From G963662605 sp963667005 (lineage in GTDB: Bacteria; Bacteroidota; Ignavibacteria; Ignavibacteriales; Ignavibacteriaceae): a DNA stretch of 64,000 nt. The stretch's first letter is position 1. Each line of letters starts with the position of its first letter. The stretch is taken from positions 2,418,001 to 2,482,000 of the forward strand of contig OY762937.1 of assembly GCA_963667005.1 (NCBI GenBank), read 5' to 3'. Positions 18,919 to 28,388 of the stretch are shown here, piece after piece. Both the position numbers and the translations under genes were made by a program. Below the pieces are notes generated by a model. The model was not told the origin of the DNA and searched no databases. It saw nothing but the letters and a program-made list of their open reading frames with translations.

Positions 18919-21074
18919 AAAATCTAACATTTATATATCGTAAACCTGCAACGCAGGAAATGATTGAAGCCGGTTCTTCAAAATATACTTTCATGTTGAT
19001 CGTAATGCTTGCATGTTTTTTGATGACACCTGCCCGAGTTTTCGGGCAGGCTGTTGAAGATGAAGGTGAGGCACCAAAGGATCCGGGTTTCGCAAAAATT
19101 GTTGTTATTGCAAAGACAACACCGAATTCGGTTATTCTGCGCTGGGCTCCAAACACTCCGCGCGGCTGGCGAATAGGAAATCGTATCGGATATAAGATCG
19201 AAAGAAAAACACCGGATGGTAATTTTACCGCTATTAACGATACACCTATTGTAGCGTGGATGCCTGGTGATATTGCCGATCTTATGGATAAAGAAAAGGA
19301 TCATCAGTATCTCGGTATGCTTCTGAACGCACTATGGAGCGATACCACGCTGATTGACATTCTCGGTACAAAGGAACTTAGTGCTGAGCTGCAAAAGCAA
19401 AATTATACATTGTACGGTTATGCTTTGTTCGCTGCTGATAATGATACTCTAACTGCAAAGGTGGCAGGATTGCGATTTGTGGATTATAAAGTAAAAGTGG
19501 GCGAAAAATACACCTATCGTATTTCGCTTGATACAACATTCACGTATCGTATTGATTCCGGTGAAACAGCAGTAGTCGTTGGTAAAAACGAAGCAGCGTA
19601 TCCGCCTGAAGATGTTAAAGCAAACGGATTGGATAAAAAGATAGAGTTGACCTGGAAACCCGCGAAGGAAGACAAGTATTCCGGATATATGATCATGCGT
19701 TCGGATGATAAAGGAAAATCCTTTAAGAATCTCATCAGTCAGCCTATCATTCTTTTACAGCCGAAGGATAGTGCGGAAAGTCCGCTCGGAGCCTTTACCG
19801 ATACCACAGTAGAGAATTATAAGCTATATAAATACAAGATTTGCGGAGTGGATGCTTTTGGAACATTTGGTGAAGCTGTTCAGGTAGAAGCAAAGGCACG
19901 TGATCTAACTCCGCCGGTTCAACCGATTGCAAAAAATCCAGAACAGACCGGGCCACATCAGATCAAACTGAGCTGGGATTATGATACACCGGATGCCGAT
20001 ATGGTTGGATTTGTTATCGAGCGCAGCAAGTATGCCGATAGTTGCTACCATTTGCTGACTCCAAAACCTCTTGCCCTTACAGCAAGAAGTTACATGGATG
20101 ATAAGCCGAATTTCGATGAGCCGTATTACATCGTATGTGCGATGGATACCGCGAAGAATCTGGGTGCGTCTTTACCAATGTATGCTGCAATATTCGATAC
20201 TGTTGCTCCTGCTGTACCAACAGGACTTAAAGGAAGTGTAGATACTAACGGCGTAGTTAAACTTACCTGGCATCCGAATAAAGAACGCAGTCTGCTTGGC
20301 TATCGTGTGTTGCGTGCGCATGCAGCAGATCATGAATTTGAAGCATTAACAGGCGAAGTATGGAAGGATACCGTATTTATTGATACCATTCAGATCAACA
20401 CGCTGACCAAACATATTTATTACCGCATAGCAGCAGTAAATAAAAATTACAGTCCTTCGCAATTGTCACCGATACTGGCATTAAAACTGCCCGCTGTGGT
20501 TCCGCCGGAAGAACCTGTATTTACGGATGTTAGCGTGACAGATACCTCGGTAGTTTTAAAATGGGCGAAGAGCTCTAATCCCGATCTGGCCTCACAGGTG
20601 CTGTACCGTCGTGTACAGGATAGTGTTGCATGGAATAGAATAGCGACATTTTCAACAACCGAAACATCATACGTTGACAAAAAAGTAACACAGGACGTAA
20701 CCTACGAATATAAGCTTGTCTCAATTGATTCGATGAAGCTTTCATCTGAAACAAGCCGTTATATTATAGCACGTCCGTATGATCCGGGTGTTCGATCTGC
20801 TGTTCAGAATGTAAAAGCAACGCTAAAGGGGAAAAATGCCATTCTGAAGTGGTCGTATAAGACAAAGCGGAATGAGAATTACTGGTTCGTCATCTTCCGT
20901 GCTGAAGGTAAAAAACCTTTAGCCGAATATCAATCAGTAACTTCAAAAGTTAGTGAGTTTACGGATGCTTCAGTAAGCGCCGGTTCTACATATACCTATG
21001 CAGTAAAAGTTGTAACAGGAAAGGGTGCTGAATCACCGTTATCTGCAACTACGGTTATTACTGTGGCTAAATAA
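18915..21074 (+). CDS. FN3-repeat secreted protein, translationally coupled
   Basis: 719 residues from ATG 18915, which overlaps the preceding stop by four bases. An upstream in-frame start at 18813 would lie wholly inside the previous gene and has no signal peptide at its start. The hydrophobic export segment is at about residues 23-44 (FMLIVMLACFLMTPARVFGQ), after a fairly long polar N-terminus. The rest is at least five fibronectin type III units, with repeated features such as KIELTWKPA, GYMIMRSD, TYTYAVKV and KYKICGVDAFG. This repeated Trp/Tyr pattern is typical of secreted binding or spacer domains. There is no enzyme domain and no T9SS sorting domain. Coupling to the 1917-residue protein suggests the two are made in a fixed ratio and may form one surface complex. 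Confidence 0.75.
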   Translation: MKNLTFIYRKPATQEMIEAGSSKYTFMLIVMLACFLMTPARVFGQAVEDEGEAPKDPGFAKIVVIAKTTPNSVILRWAPNTPRGWRIGNRIGYKIERKTPDGNFTAINDTPIVAWMPGDIADLMDKEKDHQYLGMLLNALWSDTTLIDILGTKELSAELQKQNYTLYGYALFAADNDTLTAKVAGLRFVDYKVKVGEKYTYRISLDTTFTYRIDSGETAVVVGKNEAAYPPEDVKANGLDKKIELTWKPAKEDKYSGYMIMRSDDKGKSFKNLISQPIILLQPKDSAESPLGAFTDTTVENYKLYKYKICGVDAFGTFGEAVQVEAKARDLTPPVQPIAKNPEQTGPHQIKLSWDYDTPDADMVGFVIERSKYADSCYHLLTPKPLALTARSYMDDKPNFDEPYYIVCAMDTAKNLGASLPMYAAIFDTVAPAVPTGLKGSVDTNGVVKLTWHPNKERSLLGYRVLRAHAADHEFEALTGEVWKDTVFIDTIQINTLTKHIYYRIAAVNKNYSPSQLSPILALKLPAVVPPEEPVFTDVSVTDTSVVLKWAKSSNPDLASQVLYRRVQDSVAWNRIATFSTTETSYVDKKVTQDVTYEYKLVSIDSMKLSSETSRYIIARPYDPGVRSAVQNVKATLKGKNAILKWSYKTKRNENYWFVIFRAEGKKPLAEYQSVTSKVSEFTDASVSAGSTYTYAVKVVTGKGAESPLSATTVITVAK

Positions 21075-21101
21075 AGAAGATAAGAAGTATAAAATAAGAT
21101 A

Positions 21102-21132
21102 AAGCGGAGATGCTGCCATCTCCGCTTTTTTT
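21102..21132 (+). terminator. Terminator at the convergent junction
   Basis: A perfect 11-base stem, AAGCGGAGATG paired with CATCTCCGCTT, with a CTGC loop, leads into a run of T. It ends the secreted-protein cluster. The same stem may slow transcription from the minus-strand phosphofructokinase gene that converges on it. Confidence 0.85.
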
Positions 21133-21137
21133 ATGGA

Positions 21138-22376
21138 TTACACGTCAAAAATGTCTGAAGGCTTCCAATTGAGAAGTTTGTAGAAATCATAATTCTCAGG
21201 ATCTGGAACATATTTCTTTGCTGCTTCATAATCAGCTGGAGTTATAAAGTACAAATTCTGGAATGAGAGTTTTGCCAGAATAGAAGTAACATCAACTTCG
21301 CGGGGAGGAATTTTACCATCTTTATCTTCAATGTCATGTAAATAGAGAGGGGAGATGTCACCACTTGAATTTGCAGTAACAATGCATCCGCTGATTCCCT
21401 GATCGTAGAGTTTCTTTACTCCGAGTCCAAGCAGTGTACACAAAGAAAGATCATAAGCCACCGGACGGCAACAGCGTGTCTGGAATCCGATTTCCATCGG
21501 CCTTGTTTTTACACTCAAACTGATTTTTTTCAGTTTTGCCTGAAGGAGCATATTGAAAATATGCGACTTGCTGAAGTTTGCCAATTCAGGATGTCCGTGG
21601 TCATCATATGTAAAATTGACACCGGCGTTATGCAACTCGGCATCACTCATTGCGTGGAAAAGTCCCTCGCTTACGATAGCCGCCCCATAACGGATGCCTT
21701 CAATTTTTCTTTTAATGATTGAGGATACAATCAGATTGGTAATTCTTTCGAAGGTCGCTTCGGTTTTGTTGAACATTTCGGGAATGATCATCATAGGGTA
21801 ATGGCATGCGGAGGCAATGCCGAATGCAAGATGTCCTACTGACCGCCCCATAGTTGAAACAACAAACCATGTTTCACTGGTGCGGGCATCTTCATACACA
21901 GTTGAGGCGACTTTAACGCCTTCGTCCTTCGCGGAGTGAAATCCGAACGTTGGATTTCTGTCCGGTAAGGGGAGATCGTTGTCAATCGTCTTCGGAACAT
22001 GAATGTTTGCGATATTAATATCCTGCTTTGCCAAGTATTTTGTGATTCTATTGGCAGTAGAAGCAGTGTCGTCTCCGCCGATAGTAACAAGGAGCTTAAC
22101 ATTATTTTTAATAAAGAAATCAGGTTTGAAATCGGATTCTTTCGGTTTGAATCTGCTCATGATCAACGTTGAACCGCCTCGACTGAAAATTCTGTCAGCA
22201 TGACCGAAATCAAATTCTTTGATTTCCGGTTCATCGGCAAAAAGTCCTTTGTAACCATGATGCACACCAAGTACGCGATATCCGTCTCTGAGAAATACTT
22301 TTGCAACTGTGCTGACAACGGTATTGATTCCGGGTGCCGGGCCGCCGCCGCAAATTATCGCAACTGACTTATCCAT
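21138..22376 (-). CDS. pfp: 6-phosphofructokinase, PPi-type signature
   Basis: 412 residues from ATG 22376, preceded by AGAAAGG. Eleven further upstream codons are open but lack family similarity. The fold is clear: GGGPAPGIN at the N-terminus for the phosphate donor, GGDDTAS (residues 100-106), PKTIDND (128-134) and MGRSVGHLA. In this family, ATP enzymes carry Gly at the second Asp of GGDD and Gly in P-G-TIDND. Asp103 and Lys129 here are the pair associated with pyrophosphate as donor. It is therefore predicted to convert fructose 6-phosphate and PPi to fructose 1,6-bisphosphate and phosphate, reversibly, in the cytoplasm. A reversible step would suit a cell that runs both glycolysis and gluconeogenesis. 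No other glycolytic gene is adjacent. The donor assignment is an inference from two residues. Confidence 0.88.
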   Translation of the reverse strand: MDKSVAIICGGGPAPGINTVVSTVAKVFLRDGYRVLGVHHGYKGLFADEPEIKEFDFGHADRIFSRGGSTLIMSRFKPKESDFKPDFFIKNNVKLLVTIGGDDTASTANRITKYLAKQDINIANIHVPKTIDNDLPLPDRNPTFGFHSAKDEGVKVASTVYEDARTSETWFVVSTMGRSVGHLAFGIASACHYPMMIIPEMFNKTEATFERITNLIVSSIIKRKIEGIRYGAAIVSEGLFHAMSDAELHNAGVNFTYDDHGHPELANFSKSHIFNMLLQAKLKKISLSVKTRPMEIGFQTRCCRPVAYDLSLCTLLGLGVKKLYDQGISGCIVTANSSGDISPLYLHDIEDKDGKIPPREVDVTSILAKLSFQNLYFITPADYEAAKKYVPDPENYDFYKLLNWKPSDIFDV

Positions 22377-22409
22377 GAAAGAGCCTTTCTGAAATATATA
22401 GTGAAGCAA

Positions 22410-22763
22410 AAATATAGCAAAAAAAACGCCGTCTCTCCTTAAATACTAAGGATAAAATCAAATATTATTAATTAATTAATCGTGTTGTGATGTGAAAAGT
22501 TACAAATAGCCGGGAAAACCGGCCAATTAAAGTAAATAATAAAATCGCTTACTTAAGAATAATGAAGACGAAAAACTGCGAGATGAGATTGCAGGACGGG
22601 TTTGTTACCCGTTCATTTTCGAAAATACTCGCAACTGTGGGCGGGAATAAATCCCGCCTTACATACGAGTTATTAAATCATTCTGGTTGTTAGAGATCTG
22701 ATGAGGATGAGCTTGTTACCAGTTCCAGATTGAAAGAAGGCAATATTGCAGTTAGCGAAATTC
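22410..22763. repeat. Spacer with REP-like hairpins
   Basis: A 0.35 kb gap with two short hairpins of similar design: ACGGGT-ttgtt-ACCCGT (22596-22612) and GGCGGGA-ataaa-TCCCGCC (22640-22658). A weaker related word (GAGCTTGTTACCAGTTC) lies at about 22709-22725. Neither hairpin has a T run, so they look like interspersed palindromes rather than terminators. No gene was seen. Confidence 0.5.
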
Positions 22764-23141
22764 TTAAAGCCCTGGCTTGCTATATGCTTTACGTGATTTC
22801 TCAATATCCTTCATGTTATGCACGGCCCACTCAGCGAGATGGTGCAGATGAGGGAGTAATGATGTGCCCCGGGAGGTTAATTCATATTCAACTTTGGGCG
22901 GTATCTGAGCATAAACGGTACGTTTCACCAGCCCATCAGCTTCAAGAGATTTCAGAGTGACAGCCAGCATTTTTTGCGAAATGGTCTGAATGTAATGATG
23001 AATTTCATTAAATCGCAGTACCTTTCCTTCTTCAAGAACCATTAAAACAAGTATTGACCACTTATCACCGATGCGGTCAAGGACATTTCTAACCGGGCAA
23101 TGCCCGGAATCGCTATATTTATTGAATATTTTTTCGTTCAT
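22764..23141 (-). CDS. HxlR-family transcriptional regulator
   Basis: 125 residues with the classic HxlR start: a conserved Cys in CPVRNVLDRIGDKWSILVL, then the winged helix (RFNEIHHYIQTISQKMLAVTLKSLEADGLVKR) and the wing strand VEYELTSRG. Members are dimeric DNA-binding regulators; several, such as HypR and YodB, sense quinones or electrophiles through the N-terminal Cys, which is present here. The gene is divergent from a QorB-like quinone reductase, the usual arrangement for a local repressor of that gene. Start ATG 23141 lies 161 bases from the divergent ATG, and the gap holds a palindrome suited to binding by such a protein. Control of the neighbour is inferred from arrangement. Confidence 0.9.
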   Translation of the reverse strand: MNEKIFNKYSDSGHCPVRNVLDRIGDKWSILVLMVLEEGKVLRFNEIHHYIQTISQKMLAVTLKSLEADGLVKRTVYAQIPPKVEYELTSRGTSLLPHLHHLAEWAVHNMKDIEKSRKAYSKPGL

Positions 23142-23230
23142 AAGTCATTATAATATAATAATACTAACCTTTTAGTAAGTTATATCCTCTTTTGTAAGCT
23201 CTTGTTTTGATATAACTAACTTGTTTATAT

Positions 23231-23280
23231 TTACTTACATAAAGTAAGTAAAAAACAATTAGTAACCAATAAGTAAGTAA
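23231..23280. promoter_or_regulatory. Candidate HxlR operator (TTACTTAC palindrome)
   Basis: A perfect inverted repeat TTACTTAC-ataaa-GTAAGTAA spans 23231-23251, and a further half-site GTAAGTAA lies at 23273-23280, 22 bases before the qorB-like ATG. A related TTAGTAAGTTA word is at about 23171. The site lies between a divergent regulator and its probable target, which supports an operator role. Confidence 0.55.
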
Positions 23281-23302
23281 AATTAATAAATCGGAGTTGA
23301 TC

Positions 23303-24151
23303 ATGAAAATAGGAGTAACCGGGGCAACCGGACAATTAGGGCGGTTAGTTATCGCCAAATTAAAGGAAAAGACAGCCGCTGAGAATATAGTAGCGTTAGT
23401 TCGTTCACCGAAAAAAGCTGAAGATTTAGGAGTTGAAGCTCGTGCATTTGATTACAGCAAACCGGAGAATCTGGCCGCATCGCTTTCTGGTATTGAAAAA
23501 CTGCTTATCATTTCAAGTAACGAAGTCGGACAGCGTGCTTCACAGCATACAAATATTATAGAAGCAGCAAAAAAGGCTGGCGTGAAATATATTGTATACA
23601 CGAGTCTTTTACGTGCCGATACGTCTGCTCTTGGGTTGGCAGAAGAACATTTGGTAACAGAAAAGGCAATTAAGGAGACTGGCATTGCCTATACGATTCT
23701 ACGCAACGGCTGGTACACAGAAAATTACACCGGTTCGATTGGAGGTGTACTTGTTGCAGGAGCCGTATTCGGAGCTTCCGGCGAGGGTAAAATATCCTCG
23801 GCGACCCGTGAGGATTTTGCAGAAGCTGCCGCAGTGGTACTGACAACTAACGGGCATGATAACAAAACCTACGAGCTTGGCGGTGACGAGGCTTATACCA
23901 TGAGTGAATATGCAGCAGAAATTTCACGCCAGACAGGAAAGGATATTCCATACAAAAACCTTTCTGTGTCAGAATATGCTAATCTGCTTATACAGGCAGG
24001 ATTGCCGGAAGGTATTGCACAATTCTTAGCGGGTACACAGCCTCCTACAGAGAAGGGCGACCTTTACGATGATACACATCAGTTGTCAAAGCTCATCGGC
24101 AGACCGACAACCCCTATGAAACAAACGGTTAAGGATGCTTTAAGAAATTGA
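23303..24151 (+). CDS. qorB: NAD(P)H:quinone oxidoreductase, QorB/NmrA-like
   Basis: 282 residues from ATG 23303, with CGGAG upstream; an in-frame TTG two codons earlier is less likely. The Rossmann motif GVTGATGQLG opens the protein, followed by VALVRSPKK (NADP phosphate-binding basic residues) and LLIISSNEVGQR. The middle sequence ILRNGWYTENY is characteristic of the YtfG/QorB branch of the atypical short-chain dehydrogenases. Family members reduce quinones with NADPH in the cytoplasm and help protect against electrophilic quinones. It is divergent from an HxlR regulator, which probably controls it. A terminator follows at 24172. I favour QorB over other NmrA-like sensors because the catalytic region and length match. 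Confidence 0.85.
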   Translation: MKIGVTGATGQLGRLVIAKLKEKTAAENIVALVRSPKKAEDLGVEARAFDYSKPENLAASLSGIEKLLIISSNEVGQRASQHTNIIEAAKKAGVKYIVYTSLLRADTSALGLAEEHLVTEKAIKETGIAYTILRNGWYTENYTGSIGGVLVAGAVFGASGEGKISSATREDFAEAAAVVLTTNGHDNKTYELGGDEAYTMSEYAAEISRQTGKDIPYKNLSVSEYANLLIQAGLPEGIAQFLAGTQPPTEKGDLYDDTHQLSKLIGRPTTPMKQTVKDALRN

Positions 24152-24171
24152 TTTTTGCCATCGTTATGAAA

Positions 24172-24207
24172 AAAGAAGCTGACTCAAACAATTGAGCCAG
24201 CTTCTTT
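24172..24207 (+). terminator. Terminator after the qorB-like gene
   Basis: The stem AAAGAAGCTG-a-CTCAA / TTGAG-c-CAGCTTCTTT has an ACAA loop and a single mismatch. The 3' arm ends in TTCTTT rather than a long T run, so it may work for both strands; the minus-strand kinase gene converges from 24279. Confidence 0.65.
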
Positions 24208-24278
24208 CATTTATAGTTTAGGTAAAAATCCCAAAAACGAAATTGCCTCCATATCACGGGATGGGGTCAAGAATATAC

Positions 24279-27200
24279 CTAACTTTGCTGCTTAAGTATT
24301 TTCTGCACTAGCGTAGAGAAGTCCCGTCTATTGAAGGGTTTTGATATATAGTGAGAGCACCCAGCTTTTAAGAACTCTTCTTTATCTCCAACCATTGCGA
24401 ATGCTGTAACGGCGACAATGGGTGTGTGTTGATAATCGGGAATTTCCCTTATTAACTTGGTTGTGGCAACTCCATCAAGGCCTCTCCCAAGATTGATATC
24501 CATGAGTATTGCGCCGTAGTGTTTTTCTCTTACTTCTTTAATGCCGACTCGGAATTTGAACAAGTATCCATGATGCAAATATCTTTGAGGAAACTTGCAA
24601 CAAGTTTAACAGCGACCGGATCATCTTCTACATAAAGAATTTCGGGCAGATTTGAAGTCGGATTTATTATAGTATCAGTGGTAGTAAACGAAACCTGCTG
24701 TTCGTTGCCGGACTCTTGTATAGTATTGTGCAACAACGGGAATCGGACTGTGAACGTTGAGCCGGCATTTAAATTACTTTCAACAGTAATAGCTCCATCT
24801 AAGGTTTCAACGTAATTCTTCGTAATGGTCAGTCCCAACCCTGTTCCTTCAAAGCTGCGTGATTTACCCTCACTGACTTGACGGAATTCCTCAAAAATCA
24901 ATTGGATATTTTCCTGAGCAATTCCTATACCCGTATCTTGCACTTTTATAAATGCCCAATCCTTGTTATTTATTGTTTCTTTTGTCAAACTGATAATGAC
25001 ACCGCCGTTGATGGTGAATTTGATGGCATTATTCAAAAGATTGTTGAGAATTTCTCTGAACATTCTTACATCAAGCATGGAAATTAGTGATGTATAACTA
25101 GTATCGAATTGCAATGTCAAATGTTTTCTTTCTGCAGCCGCTTTAAAAAGGTTTACAACGTTTTGCAGAACCGGAACAATATTAACAGGGGAGCGGTCTA
25201 TTTCAATTTTCTTTGATTCAATGCTGGATAAATCTAAAATTAAATTCAGGGTTTCCATTAATCGTTGACCGCTGGAGTGAATTACTTCTCCAATTTCTTT
25301 CATTTGTTCGTCTTGTGCTTCATCAAGCAGAATATCAGAATATCCAAGTATTCCAATCATGGGGGTGCGTAGTTCATGACTCATATTTGCAAGGAAATTT
25401 GATTTTAACCGGTTCATTTCCTCAGCAGCTTCTTTTGCAACAAGAAGTTCTCCCGTAATTCTTTTATACTCAGTTATATCCCGCTTAATGGCCAAATAGT
25501 TTTTGATTTCACCTTTGTCGTTTTTAATTGGCGTAATCATAGCTTCTTCCCAGAATGTTTCTCCATTTTTCTTAACGTTTAGAAATTCACCCGTCCAAGT
25601 ATTACCGGATACAATAGTACTCCACAATCGGGCATACTCTTCCGGAGAAGTATATCCTGATTTCAAAATCCGGGGACTTTTGTGCAACACATCTTCGGTT
25701 GAATACCCGGTAATCAGAGTAAATGTTTTGTTGACATACTCAATATTTCCCTCAATATCAGTAATGAATATTGATGCAGGGCTTTGTTCAACAGCCATGG
25801 AGAGTTTGACAAGTTGAGTTTCTGCCTGTTTTCTCGCTGTAATATCCTGTAATGCTGAACGAATACCCGATATTTGTCCGGAGCCGCCGCGTATAATTTT
25901 ATCCTCTACGAGAATGAAAATACATGTGCCGTCTTTTTTTCGGATAGTCCGTTCCATCCCTTCATCAGGGAGGGTGATACCCCGCAATTTTTGAAGCACC
26001 CTATCCTTAGAAGACAATTTGTCATCAAAGAACTCCCATACAAATGCTCCAATCATTTCTTCACGGGTGTAACCAAGCATCTCAAGTTCTTTTTGATTTA
26101 CTTGCGTAATTCTTCCTTGATTATCAAGCTCGTGATAACCCACAGGTGCGTAATTATACATCTCCCAAAATTTTTGTTCGCTTTCCTTGATACTCTTTTC
26201 ATGTTGCATTCTCTTGAAAGCAATACCAAGTGTTTTTCCGATCTCTTCTAAAAACTCGATAAATTCAACGGTAAATTTATTAGGAAGTTTATCATTAAGC
26301 TGCAATAGCCCAATAACATCATCACCTGAATGGAGTAAAATAAAAGCGACCGATTCATATCCTGAAAGATTACATGGATTTTTACTTAGCGGTTGTATTT
26401 CTTTGTCACAGACTTCTTCAAACATTTTGGAAAGAGAATTTGTCCAGAAACTTCCTTGTTGTGTATAATGAGATTGATCGCAATTCATTTCTCCTGAAAT
26501 AATCCGACCACATATACCTTTCAAGTGCAGGTGCTTAGTAGGGAAATATGGTACATCTTGAGATTCGCCAAACGAAATTCCAAGATCATCCGTTTGTACC
26601 GTGTTTTGTGGAAAGCCAATGGTTTCAAAGTACGGGAAATCATCATTCTCTTTAAGCCGGATTCCTATCGCATCAACACCGGCAAACTTTTTAATTTCTT
26701 GTAAAATATGCTTAACTATGTGCTGCCATTCATTTCGTCTATTGATAATGGTAAGAATGGTATTAACCAGTTTTTTTCTCTCATCAGACTCCGTGCGAAA
26801 TTTATCTTGCTGAATAAACTCTAAGGCGAAGGAAATATCCAACGCCATTTCATCAAGTAATTTAATTTCGGCGGATTGGAAATAATTCGACTCGGAAGAA
26901 CACAAGTTAAAACAACCGATTGTGCGATTTGAAAGCATTAAGGGAAATGAAGCCGCTGATTTGTATCCATGAAAAACTGATGATGCATCTTGTGTGCTTA
27001 TGCTCGCTGTTGTTTCCAGATCTTCGAATATGGAGTGTTCTCCTGTATTAAGAACTTGTTCACCGAGAGAAATTATTGGCAAGAACTCTCCGGTGGTTTG
27101 CTTTTCAATTCCTCTGCCAGACGCTGCTTTGATTGTAATAGCATTGTCTTGTGGATTTCGCATCTCGATCCAAGCACTGATAAACTTACCATCTTCTACG

Positions 27201-27703
27201 GCAATTCGGCAAATTTCTTCGAATAGCTTTTTTTCATCGTGAACGCGGACGATTGTTTGATTTGTATTGCTTAGAACATTATAAAGGCGGTTGAGCCTGA
27301 CTATTTCCTGAGCATTTTTTAACCTTTCAATAGCATACTTAATGGTGCGCAACAGCAGAACGCCATTTATTTGACCTTTTATCAAATAATCTTGAGCGCC
27401 TTTTTTGATGGCTTCAATTCCCAATAATTCATCGCTTACACCGGTAAGAAGGATTATGGGAACTAGAGGGTATGAGGAGTACAGTGTTTCAAAGGTATCT
27501 ATTCCGTAGCTATCGGGTAAGTTCAAGTCAAGCAGTACCACATCAAAATGATTGTCGTACAAGTTCTTTAGTCCGCCCGCCAAAGTATCGGAAGAGGATA
27601 GAGAATAATTATAGCCGATATTCTCATTGAGGTATTCTTTTACGAGCCGGACATCCAAAGGATTATCTTCAACTACCAAAATGTGCACTGGATTATTTTG
27701 CAT
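24279..27703 (-). CDS. Hybrid sensor kinase REC-GAF-GAF-PAS-PAS-HK-REC, frameshifted
   Basis: The main frame (27703 to 24530) encodes 1057 residues: an N-terminal receiver (HILVVEDNPLD, VVLLDLNLPD), two GAF domains (about 150-300 and 320-500), two PAS domains (about 515-640 and 645-760), HisKA with phospho-His776 in SHELRTPMIGILGYS, and an ATPase domain (LLNNAIKF, DTGIGI, GTGLGL). A second receiver starts at EILYVEDDP and stops early after SALKK. A different frame resumes at once with KEVREKHYGAILMDINLG and runs to 24279, completing a normal receiver with KPF. The break is at 24530-24540. One extra A in the minus-strand AAA run, or a -1 slip, restores the frame. It may be a sequencing error, a true lesion or recoding. 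No membrane segment was seen, so the sensing is cytoplasmic. It probably takes part in a phosphorelay with the two genes upstream. Confidence 0.82.
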
Positions 27704-27921
27704 ATATTGATTCCTATAAGTACACTATATCGAGAGCGAAGTTGATTATGCTTAGTACGATATTCAAAATATTAATCCATGAAATATGTATGTAAATAAA
27801 TATTGTACCTCATGTTGCAAATCAATATTCTCACACACGTAGATATGCAACAAGTTTCAATGTATTTTCTTCTCCGACTGCTTCGTACTAAAAACGACTG
27901 GCGGGAGGGCTTGCTTTGTCA

Positions 27922-28380
27922 CTACGATTTTTCAACCGGCGGTAACTTTACAATAGTAAGCCAAAAATCTTCAATTGATTTCACCACTTTCATAAACTGA
28001 TCCAAATCGATGGGTTTAGTAATAAAACAATTGGCGTGCAGCTCATATGTTCTAAGGATATCTTCTTCGGCTTGAGAAATAGTGAGAATAACAACCGGTA
28101 TCAATTTAAGCGAGCGATCCGTTTTAATTTCTTCCAATACCTCACGACCGTCTTTTTTAGGCAAATTCAAATCGAGGAGAATCAAATCAGGACGAGGAAC
28201 CTTGGCGTATTTACCTTGTTGCCGTAAAAATTCCATGGCTTCTACACCATCGCCTACAATGAATAAGTTATTCTGCAATTTGCTGTCCTTGAGAGCTTCC
28301 TTCGCCAATCTGGCGTCACCCGGATTATCTTCAACAAGTAATATGTCGATCGGTTTGCCGGGCATAACTATAGTTTCCAT
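27922..28380 (-). CDS. Single-domain response regulator, Rcp1-like
   Basis: 152 residues from ATG 28380, with TAGGAGC before it; a longer open frame reaches 28449 but overlaps the kinase gene and has no family similarity. The receiver fold is complete: DILLVEDNPGD (acidic pocket), phospho-acceptor Asp70 in LILLDLNLP, VVILTIS and FITKPIDL (the conserved Lys). There is no output domain. The sequence resembles the Rcp1-like regulators often paired with phytochrome-type kinases; these pass phosphate on or act by protein contact. It starts 8 bases after the stop of the PocR-type kinase upstream, so the two form an operon and probably a cognate pair. Confidence 0.92.
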   Translation of the reverse strand: METIVMPGKPIDILLVEDNPGDARLAKEALKDSKLQNNLFIVGDGVEAMEFLRQQGKYAKVPRPDLILLDLNLPKKDGREVLEEIKTDRSLKLIPVVILTISQAEEDILRTYELHANCFITKPIDLDQFMKVVKSIEDFWLTIVKLPPVEKS

Positions 28381-28388
28381 TTCTGCTC

